The position numbers and the translations under genes were made by a program. From contig OY811976.1 in NCBI GenBank assembly GCA_963681505.1, positions 3,515,588 through 3,579,587 on the forward strand: a DNA stretch of 64,000 bases. Reading direction: 5' to 3'. The first letter of the stretch is position 1, and each line of letters opens with the position of its first letter. Of this stretch, positions 35,799 to 48,039 are shown piece after piece. This stretch comes from Eunapius fragilis. Taxonomy: Eukaryota; Porifera; Demospongiae; Spongillida; Spongillidae. The notes below the pieces were generated by a model. That model had not been told where the DNA came from, ran no database searches, and saw nothing but the letters and a program-made list of their open reading frames with translations.

Positions 35799-36221
35799 TT
35801 ATTGTGGACGCACTAGTTCTTTGGAATCATGCAATTTTCTCTGGTCTGACAAATGTCTTATTGGCTTTATCACATCTTCAACCATGTGATGCAAATAGAA
35901 GTACTGCTTTCGCTGGATGTAGTCCTCGCGAATGAAATGGTCGCTACATACACGAGCGTTTGCATCATTTATGGAAACATGAACAAGTAACCACTGAAAC
36001 ATGTGATCGATATTATTTCAGCATTCGATATTTGCGTACACTGAAACATGTGATCGATATTATCTCAGCATTCGATATTTGCGTACGCAAGTCGAAAAGC
36101 ACGAACAAAAACTTACCTGATAAAGCAGAGATGGGTTCTTTCTTGGCAAACGATGAAAACTAACACCCTTTGTCAACTTATTATCTCGATTCATACATCC
36201 TTTGGCAATGCAGTGAGGCAT
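35799..36221 (-). CDS. THAP-domain protein, intact (99 aa, 2 exons)
   Basis: Exons complement(36117..36221) and complement(35799..35993), phase 0, GT-AG. The protein starts MPHCIAKGC, has VSFHRLPRK, then W at the exon junction and ARVCSDHFIREDY: the C2CH zinc module of THAP DNA-binding domains. The usual AVPT box is not evident and there is no transposase domain. The 123-bp intron contains a direct duplication of about 55 bp (two TGAAACATGTGATCGATATTA-like units). THAP domains often belong to P-element or Kolobok transposases, so a transposon origin is likely (inference). The copy at 12.4-12.7 kb has lost its start codon. Confidence 0.8.
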
Positions 36222-36459
36222 TCTATATACGCGCGCAATGGAGTCCTATAGACGTAGACAGTGTTTGATTTTAATAAAAACATGGCGACCAAACGTGTTG
36301 TGTTATCTTGAATGTATCTTGCATGAATACAAAAGCAAATATTTACTACATGATATTTGCAGTTCTTACTTTCTACTCAAATGCTATAAACTGAGATAGC
36401 ATTATTGTTTCGTGGTAGTTCCCCTTTAAGGAAGCGACTATCAGTTCGCTTAGCCTTAG

Positions 36460-37375
36460 ATACACCCTATCCAAAACGCCAGCGTTTTGAATTATCTCTC
36501 TCAATCGAAGCTATTCCAGTCAGGGTAAATGTAAGCAATGCTGCATTCTTTTATACACAAGTGCTGGGTCACAGGCTACGGAGGGGTGCACCCCGCCAAC
36601 GCCTGCCCCCTTGCCTTGGACTGCTTGAGCTCCAGCAACTCAACGATCATCCTTACAAGGCTTGCGTCTCCTGGCGGTGTGCATGTCCATCAGCTACAAC
36701 GGACCTCACTTTCCTTTCATTGCACGGAACTAATATCACTGTCTATTACTCCACAATTGACGATGTGGTGGGCTCCTTAGCAGATTTGAAAAAGTAGCCA
36801 TGATGGCCAAGGTTGACCTAGAATCTGCACTCAGAATGGTTCCAATCGAGGTCTCTGAATGGAATTCCTGGCCTCTGAATGGAGTTCCAGGCCTCTGAGT
36901 GGAGTCCCCATTCAGAGGCCTTGATTGGAACCATTCTGAATGCAGATTTTTAAGGAGGCTCCACCACCATATCCATCTTAATTCTGAAGCCAGAGCTGAC
37001 ATATACGATGGTGGAACAGCTTCCTACCATCTTGGAATGGCATTTCTATGTTCATCTCCCCAGATTGGAAATATTGCAGAGTCCATCCAGTTGTACACGG
37101 ATGCCTCCGGTACCTGTAGTTATGGGGCCTACTTGGATGGGGCCTGGTTCGGAGGGAACTGCCCACATGCACCAGTGCCTCAAAAGCTGGCAGAGCTCTA
37201 GAAGGTCGCCTGAGACACCTCCTCAACAGAGCTGTGGCCCCTTCAACGTCCACCACGTATAGGGCAGGGATCAGGAAGTACTACGCCTTCTGTCACAATT
37301 TTTACATAGGAATCAAACACCCCATCAACCTTTTTACTGCGTATCTCAGTCAAACGGGGAGTGAGGAAGGATCGT
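36460..37375 (+). pseudogene. DIRS/Ngaro-like fragments, copy B
   Basis: The same order as copy A: RT piece (YSTIDDVVGSLADL, then KVDLESALRMVPI), inverted hairpin 36818-36951, RNase H piece (LYTDASGTCSYGAYLDGAWFG, about 37090-37155) and recombinase-like start (APSTSTTYRAGIRKYYAFC, about 37236-37293). Frames are broken by stops and frame changes. Confidence 0.72.
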
Positions 37376-37825
37376 CTATGGGAGAGGGATGTTTATCAAA
37401 GCGGGAATGCTTACCCCTCTTGACATCGTGCCTCGAGGGGGTAGCCGGGGACATGGTAGTGAAGGCAGAAGGAGGCGTTGAGGATGCTGCTCTCCCGCCA
37501 CCTGGAGTGGTGGGTCCTCTCGCGCCGCTTGAACTTCTTCTTTATGCATGCGCGTCGGAGTCGCTGGACTCAGACGACGAGCTGCTTGACCGAAGATGAG
37601 GATCAGTTGTGGCATCGTTTCTCTGTCTGTGCCTTTTTGGCACGATTGTGAGGAGCTTGCTTCGTACCTCTCGAACAGATTGCTCGTCAAATATATACCC
37701 ATAGCAGAACGCCGTAACAAAGAGGCTTCCCATATCCTTTTGGTAAGCTTACGAAACGTGTCCCGACCACGCACCACGTCTTCGATGACTCGGAACTGTT
37801 TATCCTTAACTTTGGCATGCCCCAT
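37376..37825 (-). other. Unrecognised open frame of 149 codons
   Basis: It starts MGHAKVKDKQF and contains RVIEDVVRGRDTF and a Ser/Asp-rich middle. It is open here but interrupted in copy A. No family recognised. It may be a fragment of a structural gene of the DIRS-like element or a chance frame. Confidence 0.3.
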
Positions 37826-37944
37826 ACGTTCACCCGCCGACTGAATCGAACGTTATTCTATATATTATCTTTTGCTACTTCATCCATCTCTAGCCTTACC
37901 GCAATAACCGATAACTTCGATCGATAACTAAAGTATGCAATCTC

Positions 37945-38795
37945 ATGGGTGACAAAGCTGATGATATCCTACGGTCATTCGGTGTATCTGCGAAAGAATC
38001 AAAAAAGTACAGTGTCGTAAAGGGCAAATTTGAGTCTCATTTTGTCCCTCGGAGAAACGTTGTATTTGAAAGAGCTAAGTTTAATCAAAGGAGACAAGAA
38101 GATGGGGAAACTGTGGATGCTTTATAACGGATCTCTACCGGCTGGCTGAATTATGCGATTATAAGGCGCTTCAAGGAGAAATGATTAGGGACAGAATTGT
38201 GGTGGGTATACGGGATTCACAACTGTCAGAAAAATTGCAGATGGACCCTAACCTTACCTTAGAGAAAGCAGTAGCACAATCTCGACTGGCGGAAAGTGTG
38301 AGGAAACAGCAGGCAATAATTCGATGTGGTCAGTCTCAACCCCAGCCTGCCAACATTGATGCAGTCTCTCCTGGTAGACAGCAGCAGCAGCCATTACATA
38401 CAAAAGGACTACAACCGGCAATACGGAAGTCAACACAGTTAACACAGGGGACACAGAGTAAATGCCTAATTGTGGGAATGGGTTCCCACATGATCGCAGA
38501 AATTTTCCAGGAACCAATGTAACTTGCAATAAATGTGGAAAACTTGGGCATTTTCAGGCTGTGTGTAGGTCATCTAGAGTCAAGGAGGTGTATATACATG
38601 ACCTTGCTAACCATAGGGCAAGGAGAAATGATTCTTGGTTGGTGACTTTGCAACTCAATGGACAACCTGTCACCTTCAAGATGGATACAGGCGCTGATGT
38701 GACAGTTATACCAATGGGTGTGCTTCGCCACCAGAGGAAGACAAAAACACTTTACCCAGCTCAAAAACGACTGCATGGTCCTAGTAACCTATAGA
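37945..38795 (+). pseudogene. gag and protease of gypsy copy B
   Basis: MGDKADDILRSFG opens a capsid-like gag that stops at 38125 because of a small deletion (copy D reads through this point), then resumes from about 38150 (MIRDRIVVGIRDSQL). A CCHC zinc knuckle (CNKCGKLGHFQAVC) lies near 38527 and an aspartic protease active site (MDTGADVTVIP) near 38685. Confidence 0.85.
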
Positions 38796-39129
38796 GTTGC
38801 CAGTAAGAGGGTGTCTTAAAGCTACCTTGGCGTACAAGAATGCTACTGTTGTTGAAGAAGTGTACGTGGTGCCAGGGCTGCATACGCCTTTACTTGGCGA
38901 CCTGCAATATTGTCCTTGGGTATGATTACACGAGTTGCTAGCATTGGTCTCACAGGGGATCAGATACCGTTACAGTACCCTAACCTGTTCAAGGGACTGG
39001 GGAAGTTGGAGGGAGAGTACACAATTCGGCTAAGAGAAGAGCTTGCTCCTTTGCATTGATGACACCAAGGCGAGTTGCCATACCACTCCTGCCGAGAGAT
39101 TAAAGCAGAACTTGAGAGGATGGTGCAAT

Positions 39130-41325
39130 AGGAGGTGATCTCCCCTGTTGAGGATCCCACAGAAAGGTGTGCCGGGATGGTGGTAGCTCAAAAAGCTAAT
39201 GGCTTTGTGCGAATTTGTGTGGACTTGACTAGACTAAACGAAAGTGACTGTAGAGAGCGACATCCACTTCCTGTTATAGAACAAGTATTGGCCCAGTTAA
39301 CAGGGGCAAATTTGTTTTCTATGCTTGACGCTAACAGTGGATTCTGGCAGATCCCATTATCACCAGAATCTGCTTTACTACAACATTCGTCACACCATTT
39401 GGGCGGTTCTGTTTTCATCGGCTTCCATTCGGCATCACATCAGCCCCAGAACATTTTCAAAAAAGGATGCTCTCAATCCTCGTAAGTGTAGAGGGAGTGC
39501 TGTGCATGATGGATGATATTCTGGTTCATGGCAAGACTCAAATAGATGAACATGATTGTCGTTTACATGAAGTTCTTCGGAGAATCCAACGTTCTGGTCT
39601 CACCCTAAATAAAGAGAAGTGTTTCTTTTCCAAAACCTGAAGTAAAATTTCTTGGTCAGGTTATTCATAGTAAGGGAAGCAGGCCAGATCCTGCTAAAGT
39701 TAGTGCGATTCGTCAAGTTCCAGAACCAACAAATATAGGAGATGTCGGTGGGATTCTCGGCATGGTCAATCAGCTAAGTAAATTTTCACCCAACGTTGCA
39801 GAGAAAACACAGCCTCTGCGAGATCTACTGTCAAAGAGAAATATGTGGATTTGGGGAGAGGCACGAAAGAAGGCCTTACAAGAAGTAAAAGAAGCCTTCA
39901 GTACAAGACCTCTGTTGGCTTTCTTTGATCCAGTTCGGGAGACAATAGTTTCTGCAGACACTTCCTCCTTTGGACTTGGTGCGGTGTTGTTGCAGAAGCA
40001 GCTGAAAGGCGAGTTGCGTCCTATAGCATATGTGTCCAGGACAATGACGCCTACGGAGAAAAGATACGCACAAATTGAAAAGGAAGCTCTAGCTTTAACA
40101 AGGGCATGTGAACGATTCTCAGACTATTTGATCTACTTACAATTTCATCTTCAGACAGACCACAAGCCTTTAGTACCACTCCTCAGTAATAAGAACTTGG
40201 ACGAACTGCCAATACGGGTTCAACGTTTTCGACTGCGTCTGATGCGGTACTCGTTCACAATTTCTGACGTAGCAGGCAAGGATTTAGCAATTGCAGATGC
40301 ATTGTCTCGTGCTCCAGTCTCAGAGCCCACAGCAGATGATTTGCTGCTACAGAAGGCAACAAATGCATTTATAGATTTCACGATGGAGTATCACCCCAAG
40401 TCAGAGAAGGGTATCCAACAGACTCGAAGGCAGCAGGAAGTGGATGCAGTAATCAAACAAGTCGCTAGGTACTGCTTGGATGGATGGCCTGAAAAGAAAA
40501 AGCTGCCAGGACCAGTAAGAGCTTATTCTCAAGAGTCTGCAGAGCTCACAGTTGTGAAGGGTTTGTTGATGAGGGGAGCAAGAATAGTTATTCCAGAATC
40601 CATTAGGCCTGAAATGTTGAAGAAGATCCATGAAGGCCATCAGGGCATATCTAAATGCAGAGAAAGAGCCTGTCAGTCCGTCTGGTGGCCAGGATTGTCA
40701 AAACATTTAGAAGAGCTAGTGCAGCGGTGCCCAACATGTTGTAAAGAGCAGATACAAAAGGCAGAACCTTTGTTGACAACACCTATACCTACCATGCCAT
40801 GGCAGAAGGTTGCCACGGATATTTTTGAATGGGAAACGTGTAGCTATCTCCTTTTGGTAGACTGACATTCAAGGTTCATAGAGGTAACCAGGTAGGGAGA
40901 TCTGTCAACTGAGGCTGTGATAGGAGCAGTGAAAGGCATTTTTGCAAGGCATGGAGTGCCAGAAGAAGTTGTATCTGATAATGTATGGTTTTGAACACAT
41001 CACTAGTAGCCCATTTTATCCACAGTCCAATGGGGAAGCAGAGAGGGCAGTAAGAACAGTGAAGAGTCTATGGAAAAAAAATGATGCATTTTTGGCCTGG
41101 CTGATATACCGTGCGACTCCACTTGAAATCGGTTACAGTCCAGCTGAATTGCTCATGTGTAGGAGACTCAGAACCACTTTGCCTCAGGTCCAGGAACAGA
41201 GAGTCCCCAAACTTCCGGATCCTGTAGTACTGTCGAACAAAAATGACCAAGTAAAAGGGAGACAAAAAAAGAATTTTGATGCAGATCATGGAGTAAAGAT
41301 GCTTCCTACATTGCACCCGTGAGAT
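39130..41325 (+). pseudogene. RT, RNase H and integrase of gypsy copy B
   Basis: RT begins near 39160 (RICVDLTRLN, ANSGFWQIPL) and has a catalytic MMDDILV near 39507, in shifted frames. The longest open piece (39762-40865) covers RNase H (SADTSSFGLGAVLL, TDHKPL, IADALSRAP) and the integrase zinc finger (HEGHQGISKC, CPTCCKEQ). TGA at 40863 stops it. Near 40980 a deletion removes the residues after VSDN, so the integrase core is incomplete before PQSNGEAERAVRT. The end (41140-41320) is the integrase C-terminal part. Confidence 0.88.
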
Positions 41326-41381
41326 CGCTCCACGATCCTTTGTGGTGGAGACACAAGGTGGGAACTTCAGACGAAATAGGT

Positions 41382-41467
41382 GTGCTTTAGTTCTTATGCC
41401 AAAAGACCAAGATGACAGAGGAGGAGTCCTCTGTCATCTTGGTCTTTTGGCATAAGAACTAAAGCAC
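41382..41467. repeat. Perfect 41-bp-arm palindrome
   Basis: The arms, starting GTGCTTTAGTTCTTATGCC, are exact inverses separated by GGAG. It lies after the integrase frame and before the LTR of gypsy copy B. A slightly diverged version is at 55091-55182. Confidence 0.97.
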
Positions 41468-41704
41468 GCCTTGCCTAGATGTCAGAGGAGTAGGAAACTA
41501 CAGATGAACAGGCTAAGAGAAGAGTTGAGGACGAGAGTGATAAATTGAGGGATTTGTCAGAAGAGGAATAACAGACGGGATGCTAAAGATCCACGCATGG
41601 AGAGGCAAGCACCAAGGATGGATCCCAAAGAAGAGCATGTAATAAGAACAAGAAGTGGGAGAATATCTTGATGGCCAGACTATTATTGAACTTACAAAGG
41701 GGGA

Positions 41705-42200
41705 TGTAGTAGTATGTATGCGCATGCGCTGTGGGGTAGAGGGGCGGGGGGTTCTTGTTGGAGTTCGTGCATAGGTAGTGCGTGTATGTTGAGCTGCGTG
41801 ATTGAAGAGATTATTCGTACATAATCCGGTCCAACGCTACAAGAAGCATGTATAACCACCCATCGGGCGTAATGGAAAAGCGAATTGTACCTGATTGGTA
41901 TGCAGGGCTCGATTAACAAAAATCTTGTACCCTGGCCATACGCCTACTATGCTATTCATCCACAGTCACACGTATGCACGACCCCTTTGGTTATTAATAG
42001 TCCTCAGTTTAAAGAAATCAACAAAGCGAGTATGACATTATAAGCGAATGCCATAAAGAAGAAGGTGGCAACGACAAGGCTGATATACAGAAAAGAAGGA
42101 CTAAGAGTGCGCCAGCTACGCAGGAGTTAGGCTAATGTAGAAAGAAGGTCTATGAGTCCGCGACAGTGACAGCTGCGAGGCTGATACAGATAAGAAGAAG
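41705..42200. other. Probable 3' LTR of gypsy copy B and unassigned sequence
   Basis: TGTAGTAGTATG follows the polypurine run. The right end was not found. No gene seen to the start of the secreted-gene block. Confidence 0.4.
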
Positions 42201-42775
42201 GCCGGCAACTATATGAGCTTGACAGCAGCGGGGCTTTGTGAGTCCAGAAAATATTTGGTAACGATTTTTTATTTATTTACTTTACAGACCAAAAGCAGTT
42301 GCTGGTGGGCTCTTCATATCTGGGGAGCGATCTGCTGAAACTAAGTATTATTGTAGTCCAATTGAACACCATGTCATAATCACCCACATAATATATGAAT
42401 ATGGGTGATCATATAAGCTATTATTTACAACAAAATGCTTCGCTTCAAAGTTGTCAATTGTGTGGCTGGTTAAATTGCAGGAGTGAAGTGTGTGAGAATG
42501 ATGAATAACACAACAAAATTAAAAAAATTCAAAATTGTCTAGTGCGAAATATAGGACTATTACATTCTCCTTCTTATGAGACCCTTGTATCCTTCACCAC
42601 TAATGCCTTCCAATCCTATATGCCGCCAACTTTCGCATAAAGAATGTTTTTATTACTTAAATATTTCTGTTAGGTCCCTTTTCGCTAGCCTCGCGATTGA
42701 CTCCTTGATTTAATATTTATTATAAATATATACATTCAGTGTAAGATAAAATTTGGGCGGGTATGGCACAGTGCG

Positions 42776-43384
42776 TCATGCACACCGATCGCGAAAAACT
42801 GATCTAATTTCGTCATTGTAACTATCGAGATTGTTGCTAATCCATTCATCGCACGATGCGGGTCTGCTACCTTTGAATGTAGTATGTAGAACATTCACAA
42901 TCTCCGCTGTAGTGCAGTAAGCAGAAAGATCGTCGCATGAAAACGATTGTAGCGATGATGATAGCTGAAATGTTATAAGTAGTGAATAAAGAACCCATGC
43001 CACATTGTAATTCTTTGCTCTTACCCATGCGCATGAGTTGTTGATAACAGCATCCTTGATTGCCATCAATGCATAGAACTGGCTCTCACTGGTGTTTTCA
43101 CGTGACCACGGTAAGTTCTTCAAAAGACATACTGCAAGAAGTACCTTGGAAGCCTCATCGGTGATACTTACCACCTGTTATAAATGCAAATCTGAAACTA
43201 TTATATTGTTTTGGGATACACGCACCGTAGATCCTGGAGCTAAGCTACCAAGGAAGAGAACACCTCTAATAAGACTTTCCAATTTCTCATCTTTGTCCGC
43301 AGAGTTTTGTCTTTTAGTAGGAGCACACTGTACAGTACTGATGGAGATCACTAGCATTACAGCAAATGTCACGACGAACACCAT
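42776..43384 (-). CDS. Secreted six-cysteine protein, copy B (165 aa, 3 exons)
   Basis: Exons complement(43226..43384), complement(43025..43174), complement(42776..42964), phase 0. Signal peptide MVFVVTFAVMLVISISTVQC, then APTKRQNSADKDE. The six conserved cysteines in exons 2-3 are present (AVCLL, NSCAW, FSCDD, AYCTT, ASCDE, DRCA). Intron 2 is again 60 nt and open, as in copy A. The conserved TATATAAAG lies upstream. The downstream flank and upstream block match copies A and D. Function unknown. Confidence 0.83.
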
Positions 43385-43860
43385 TTCTGTTTTCCGAGAT
43401 GGTTTGCAATCATCCATACACAACTTTATATACAAATTAAGGCATGCAGGCAGATGTAGGAAACAGAATGTAATATGCTAATGGCTTGTTTGAATAAGCA
43501 CCGTCATTGATTTCAGTATGGCTAAGCTCATTTTCAATTGTGTGATGCGCGGAATTACCTTAAATGCGCGTAGATTTTGTAGGACATAATGTTATTTGTT
43601 CAGAGTGAATATACATATACATGTGTTAAGTTTCGTCCTATATTTCGCACAATTGTCGTACAAATTCTAGTTTCGTCCTATAGTATAACATGATATGTAG
43701 CCCAATCGTTGTGTTTTCTTTATGTTATGCGTGTATATGTTTCTCGTGCTTCCCTTGACATTGAAGGAACATATCTTTATCTAAGCATTCTTGTACACAT
43801 ATCAAAACTACAGCAACGGTTTTCACCTCGCAAGACTCTCTATATACAAGTGCAGGCAAT

Positions 43861-43997
43861 CAGTAGCGGTGTGGCTGGGGGGACAAACCATTTATTCTCC
43901 GTATAATCACCAGTAAACTCGAAAATACTGACAAATATGCGAACGTACGCAGGTTTGCCCCCCCCCCCCCCCCCCCCCCCAAGCCACACCGCCACTG
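43861..43997. mobile_element. 137-bp MITE, 8-bp duplication CAGGCAAT
   Basis: Ends CAGTAGCGGTGTGGC and GCCACACCGCCACTG with a C-run interior, flanked by perfect CAGGCAAT (43853-43860, 43998-44005). Copy D carries the same insertion; copies A (about 17232) and C (about 50207) read AGGCAATACGG without it. The size of duplication fits hAT. Confidence 0.93.
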
Positions 43998-45100
43998 CAG
44001 GCAATGCTGACGTTACTTGCATGGGGACCATGCAGGAGCTGGCCGATTATTAGACGTTCTTCTCATCTTCAAAGCGTGATAATTATCACAAAGGTAGCAT
44101 GCTAACATTCCTACGTTCATCTGTTTCTTCAAAGAGGCCCAGCTGGCCAGTTTTAAAATGGGTTGACCTCCCTCAAAGCGGGTCAGCGGTTTAAAGTCGG
44201 GCCTTTACACATGTACATAAAATTCTGTGCTCATGACAATGTGAATAGTCATGCATGCAGTGTGTTTTACTGCTCGATGCCTTTGTAAAAGTGTTTGGAA
44301 GGATTATTCTTCTTTTAAGGTACGTGATGAATCTCAGATTGGTTGCTAAGTTACAACCATTGCCTAATAGGCATTTATGTGGGAGGGCTGTGATGATAAT
44401 AGTACTAGTAGTAATATTTTGTGAATTCCTACTACAGTGTAAGCAGTGTCAGTGTCTTAAGTCATGCAGATAAGAAACAGCATTAGATTGGGCACAAAAT
44501 GCGGACGGGAGTAGCTGTTTGAGTCCAGTGGGTGGAGTATTAATAATGTAATGCAGAACTACATGTAGCAACACATATGTCGTATGTGAGCTCTGAAGTC
44601 CACATTACTGGCTATAGACGGGCTACCTTCCATTGTGTATGTATATATATATATATGTACTATAGACTAAGTATTTCCTGGTATTATCTGTTATATTTGT
44701 GGGTGCTGCTTAATTTGTATATAAAGTTGTGATAGATCATTGGTAACCATGCGATCTAAGAAAACAGAATTGGTGTTCGTCGCCAAATCTGCTGTAGTGC
44801 TAGTAATCTCCATCAGTACTACACAGGGTGCTCCTACCAAAAACCCCGCCGACAAAGATGAAAGTTTGGACAGGATATGAGAAGCGTTCTTTTCCTCAGT
44901 CGCTAAGCTCAAGGATCTAATGTAGTGCTGCTGCTTTTTGCCGATATCATCGAAATTATCATAACCCAACATGAATACAAAATAGGATACAATATAAATA
45001 TATAAAAGTTTTAGATATGACATCATGCTGGTGCCAAACTTAAGCATGCATGATATTCCAAATGTGCTGAATGTTCCACCATATCTTTCCATCAATATAT

Positions 45101-45431
45101 GGGATAGTCTCCGCGATAATCGGCCTTCGCTATATAATTATAAAGTTATAAAAATGACTCACGTTTGAATCGCTATAACTTCGGAACGGTACACGCCATT
45201 GACTTCCTATTTTCAACACTTCATACTATACGCCATTTCTATAATTAAAAGTAGATTTTGGAGTCTGGCATTCGCTTCGTGCCAGTGTTGCAACGTCCGA
45301 TACCCGATGGGGTTCAAACTGGCCATATCTTTCGGCAGGACGTCTCAATTAACTTCAAATTCGGTTTATACGCAGAGGGGTCCTGTTCCTATCGATGTGC
45401 CCTGTTTGTTAATTTTTACTTGATCCGTTAC
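45101..45431 (+). mobile_element. Fragment of the palindromic element end
   Basis: It starts GGGATAGTCTCCGCG in a TATA tract and is related, with many substitutions, to 18418-18750. Copy D is uninterrupted here (near 57925). It is cut by the TIR element that follows. Confidence 0.75.
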
Positions 45432-46831
45432 GGTTGCAGAAAACAAAACGGTACTGCCCGTCCTCGTACCCAGTCCCGGAATTATCCTCATTCTCATCTT
45501 GACCGCGCATAGAAACTCATTTAAAGAAAGGAAATTTCACCAATTGCTTCAGAGTTGCCTGCATGGAGAAGTGCCTACTGTGATCTAATACTCTATTGTA
45601 TATTTTGGCAATTGTATTGTTACATTGGGCCGTACTAAACGCTACTCGTGGTAGAATCTTGACGAGTTTAGAATTTTCGATAACCAAACCAGAAAAATAC
45701 AGGAGCAGTAGCAAACGATTTATAATCAACTACATCAATTAAGATGTATATAATTAGACAAGTAAATAAAAAACGTTCTCTATGAGAAAGTTGGTGGGAT
45801 ATAGGATTTGAAGGCAATGGTGGTGTAAACAGCAAGAAACAAGGGTCTGTAATAAACAATAAATATAGGACTATGACATATTCCCTTACTATTACAGACT
45901 CTTGTTTCTTCCTTTTTACACCACCATTACCTTCAAATCCTATATCCCACCAACTTTCTCATAGAGAAGGTTTTTTATTCTTTTTGTTTCATTCATTTTT
46001 TCTCTATTCGTGCACATTGATCCGTAATGTTCAGCCGCCAAAGTCATATTGTAAACCAAGCTTAGTAAGAGTAGATAACTACATTTACATACCTTTGAAT
46101 AACTTTATAAGTTTACTCTTTCGATCAGTGGCGTCTTGGCTGTATTTTACCGGGGAGGGGGGAAGAACCATAAATGGCACCCCTTATATTACTTTCACGC
46201 ACGCGTACAATCACATTATCTTAGCCATTTTGGCGCCCTTGCCAATTTGGCGCCCCCTCATTTGAGTCCTGCAGTAAGGGCCTTGCCGTACCGCACTCTT
46301 ACGCTTGGCCCTCCCGTACCGCACTCTCTTCGCCAAGCGAGCAGATTAAGGACTCAACCAATAACGTTTTTTTTAGCGGACCGTTACTTCTTGGGTCTCC
46401 TTGATGCTGCCATTTTTACTTAAAGATATCTAAAATGTTGTCTCATTATGCGTCGTACATATACCGCATAGTCGATTGTTTACCAAAACATGACATGGGC
46501 TATTGTATATGAAAGTGGCTCTTCAAGCCTATTCTGAAGCTATTGGTGAAAATTTGTTTAAAAGTGTTCCAATCCCGTGTTATGCGTTGCCAAGGATACC
46601 ATGTTCCGGGACTGGGTACGAGGCGGGCAGCCCTTTTGTTCTCTACAACCGCGCGGTTCTATGACATAAAACAAAGACGAAACTGCTCATTTTTTGACTT
46701 CTAGATCGATTGCTATAACAAGCATAACGATCCGATCGTCGGGAGTTTTGTTAGACACGGGTCGCGTACTTTTAATGAAATTCATAGTCGGGGTCAAATC
46801 CTTTATGGAAGTTTCTAGCGAATCTTCCGAT
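45432..46831. mobile_element. Long-TIR element, left-truncated copy B
   Basis: Left GGTTGCAGAAAACAAAACGG is mirrored near 46631-46650, then the right TIR continues to about 46831 (CTTCCGAT). The fuller copy is at 58445-61021. Inside are a fold-back repeat (45763-45979) and the left part of an hAT MITE (46126-46287) that has lost its right end. Confidence 0.75.
45763..45979. repeat. Fold-back repeat inside the long-TIR element
   Basis: Arms of about 85 bp with AACGTTCTCTATGAGAAAG and its near inverse. The short centre contains TATAGGACTATGACAT. Confidence 0.88.
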
Positions 46832-46844
46832 ATGAATGTGAAAC

Positions 46845-47129
46845 AAGTAAGTAATAACATTCTCTATGAGAAAGTTGGTGAGATATAGGATTGGCGGCAA
46901 TGGCAATGTAAAAAGCAAGGAAACAAGTTTGCAATAGTAAGGTATTAAAAATGTCCTAGTCCTTTATTAAGCTCGTTTGCTAGAAAAAATACTATGTTCG
47001 TGTGCTAAACATAGGAATATGACATTTTCTCTTACTACTACAGACCTTTATTTCCTTGCTTTTTGCACCACCATTGCCTTCAAATTCTATATCTCACCAA
47101 CTTTCTCGTAGAGAACTTTTTAGTTACTT
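46845..47129. repeat. Fold-back repeat, paralogue of 27342-27628
   Basis: Same arm sequences and central segment (ATGTCCTAGTCC...) as in block A. Confidence 0.85.
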
Positions 47130-48039
47130 GTACGCACAGTATAATTACCACCATTGTTATATGAATTGTATTATCTTTTTTTCAAAGATGGTGTTATCAA
47201 CAACTCGTGCGCGTAAGTAAGAGCAAAGAATTACAATGTGGATCATTTATTCCACTACTTTTAACATTTTAGCTATCATCATCGCTACAATCATTTTCTT
47301 GTCTGATTACTGCAGTAAAGTGGAGATTGTGAATGTTCTACACTCCACGTTCAAAGGAAGCAACCCGCACCGTATCACCAACAATAAAAATCTGTGTACT
47401 ACAAGAACAAAATTAGATCATTATTTAGTTGTACATAACGTACTATTATTCCTACATGTCCAAATTGCAATAGCTATGTAACTGAGTTGGAGGAGCGGTG
47501 AATATAACTGCCAATCAATGTATCGATTGTTCAATCACCTACATGTATTTCGGCGAGGTGTATGCACGTGTAGCATAGCGTACCTAGAGAATATGTCATG
47601 AAGGAAGTACTGATATCATGCAGTATGTGTGTCGGGTAGACGCACATAATGTTTTTGGTATGTACTAGGTTTCATGAATGAGCGTATAAGCGTCGGCAGC
47701 TATAAAATGTGCATTTATCAAGTAGTTTTATTTTTATATCTAAACCGATGTATTGGGGGATTTTTTTGTTACTAGATGCTCTGCATGCATTTAGCATGCA
47801 TGGGTTAAAAACCACAGTGACACTCATACACATGTGCACAATGAATCGAACCAAGTAAAAGAGACTGGTTCCGCTATTGACTCTCATATATGCAAATAGA
47901 CATTCTGTACATACATCAATGCACTAAAATAAGGATACAAGGGACTTAAATAGGGATACAAGGGAAGGGTAAAGGTCACATGCACTACATTAAAAGCCAG
48001 ACAGACTAGTCAGTTACTGCATAAAAGAGTACCATTAAG

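Larger units (their letters stand above)
37945..41704 (+). mobile_element. Decayed Ty3/gypsy element, copy B
   Basis: It starts abruptly at gag (no 5' LTR), fused to the DIRS-like segment. Gag, protease, RT, RNase H and integrase follow in ordinary gypsy order. A purine run (AAAGGGGGA) precedes TGTAGTAGTATG at 41705, the likely 3' LTR start. A shortened copy is at 54048-55215. Confidence 0.85.
44749..47481 (+). pseudogene. Decayed secreted-protein paralogue B'
   Basis: Exon 1 region 44749-44930 retains the pro-segment but has TTG in place of the signal-peptide ATG and an early stop near 44878. Exon 2 remains only as its end (about 47190-47213). Exon 3 (from 47273) has the same shift after the first cysteine as paralogue A'. 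The fold-back fragment, TIR element and fold-back repeat below lie between the exons. Confidence 0.78.

Noticed and set aside
44255..44473. 72-codon hydrophobic frame, also at 57104-57322
   Set aside because: Broken in blocks A and C; likely a chance frame in a duplicated non-coding block.
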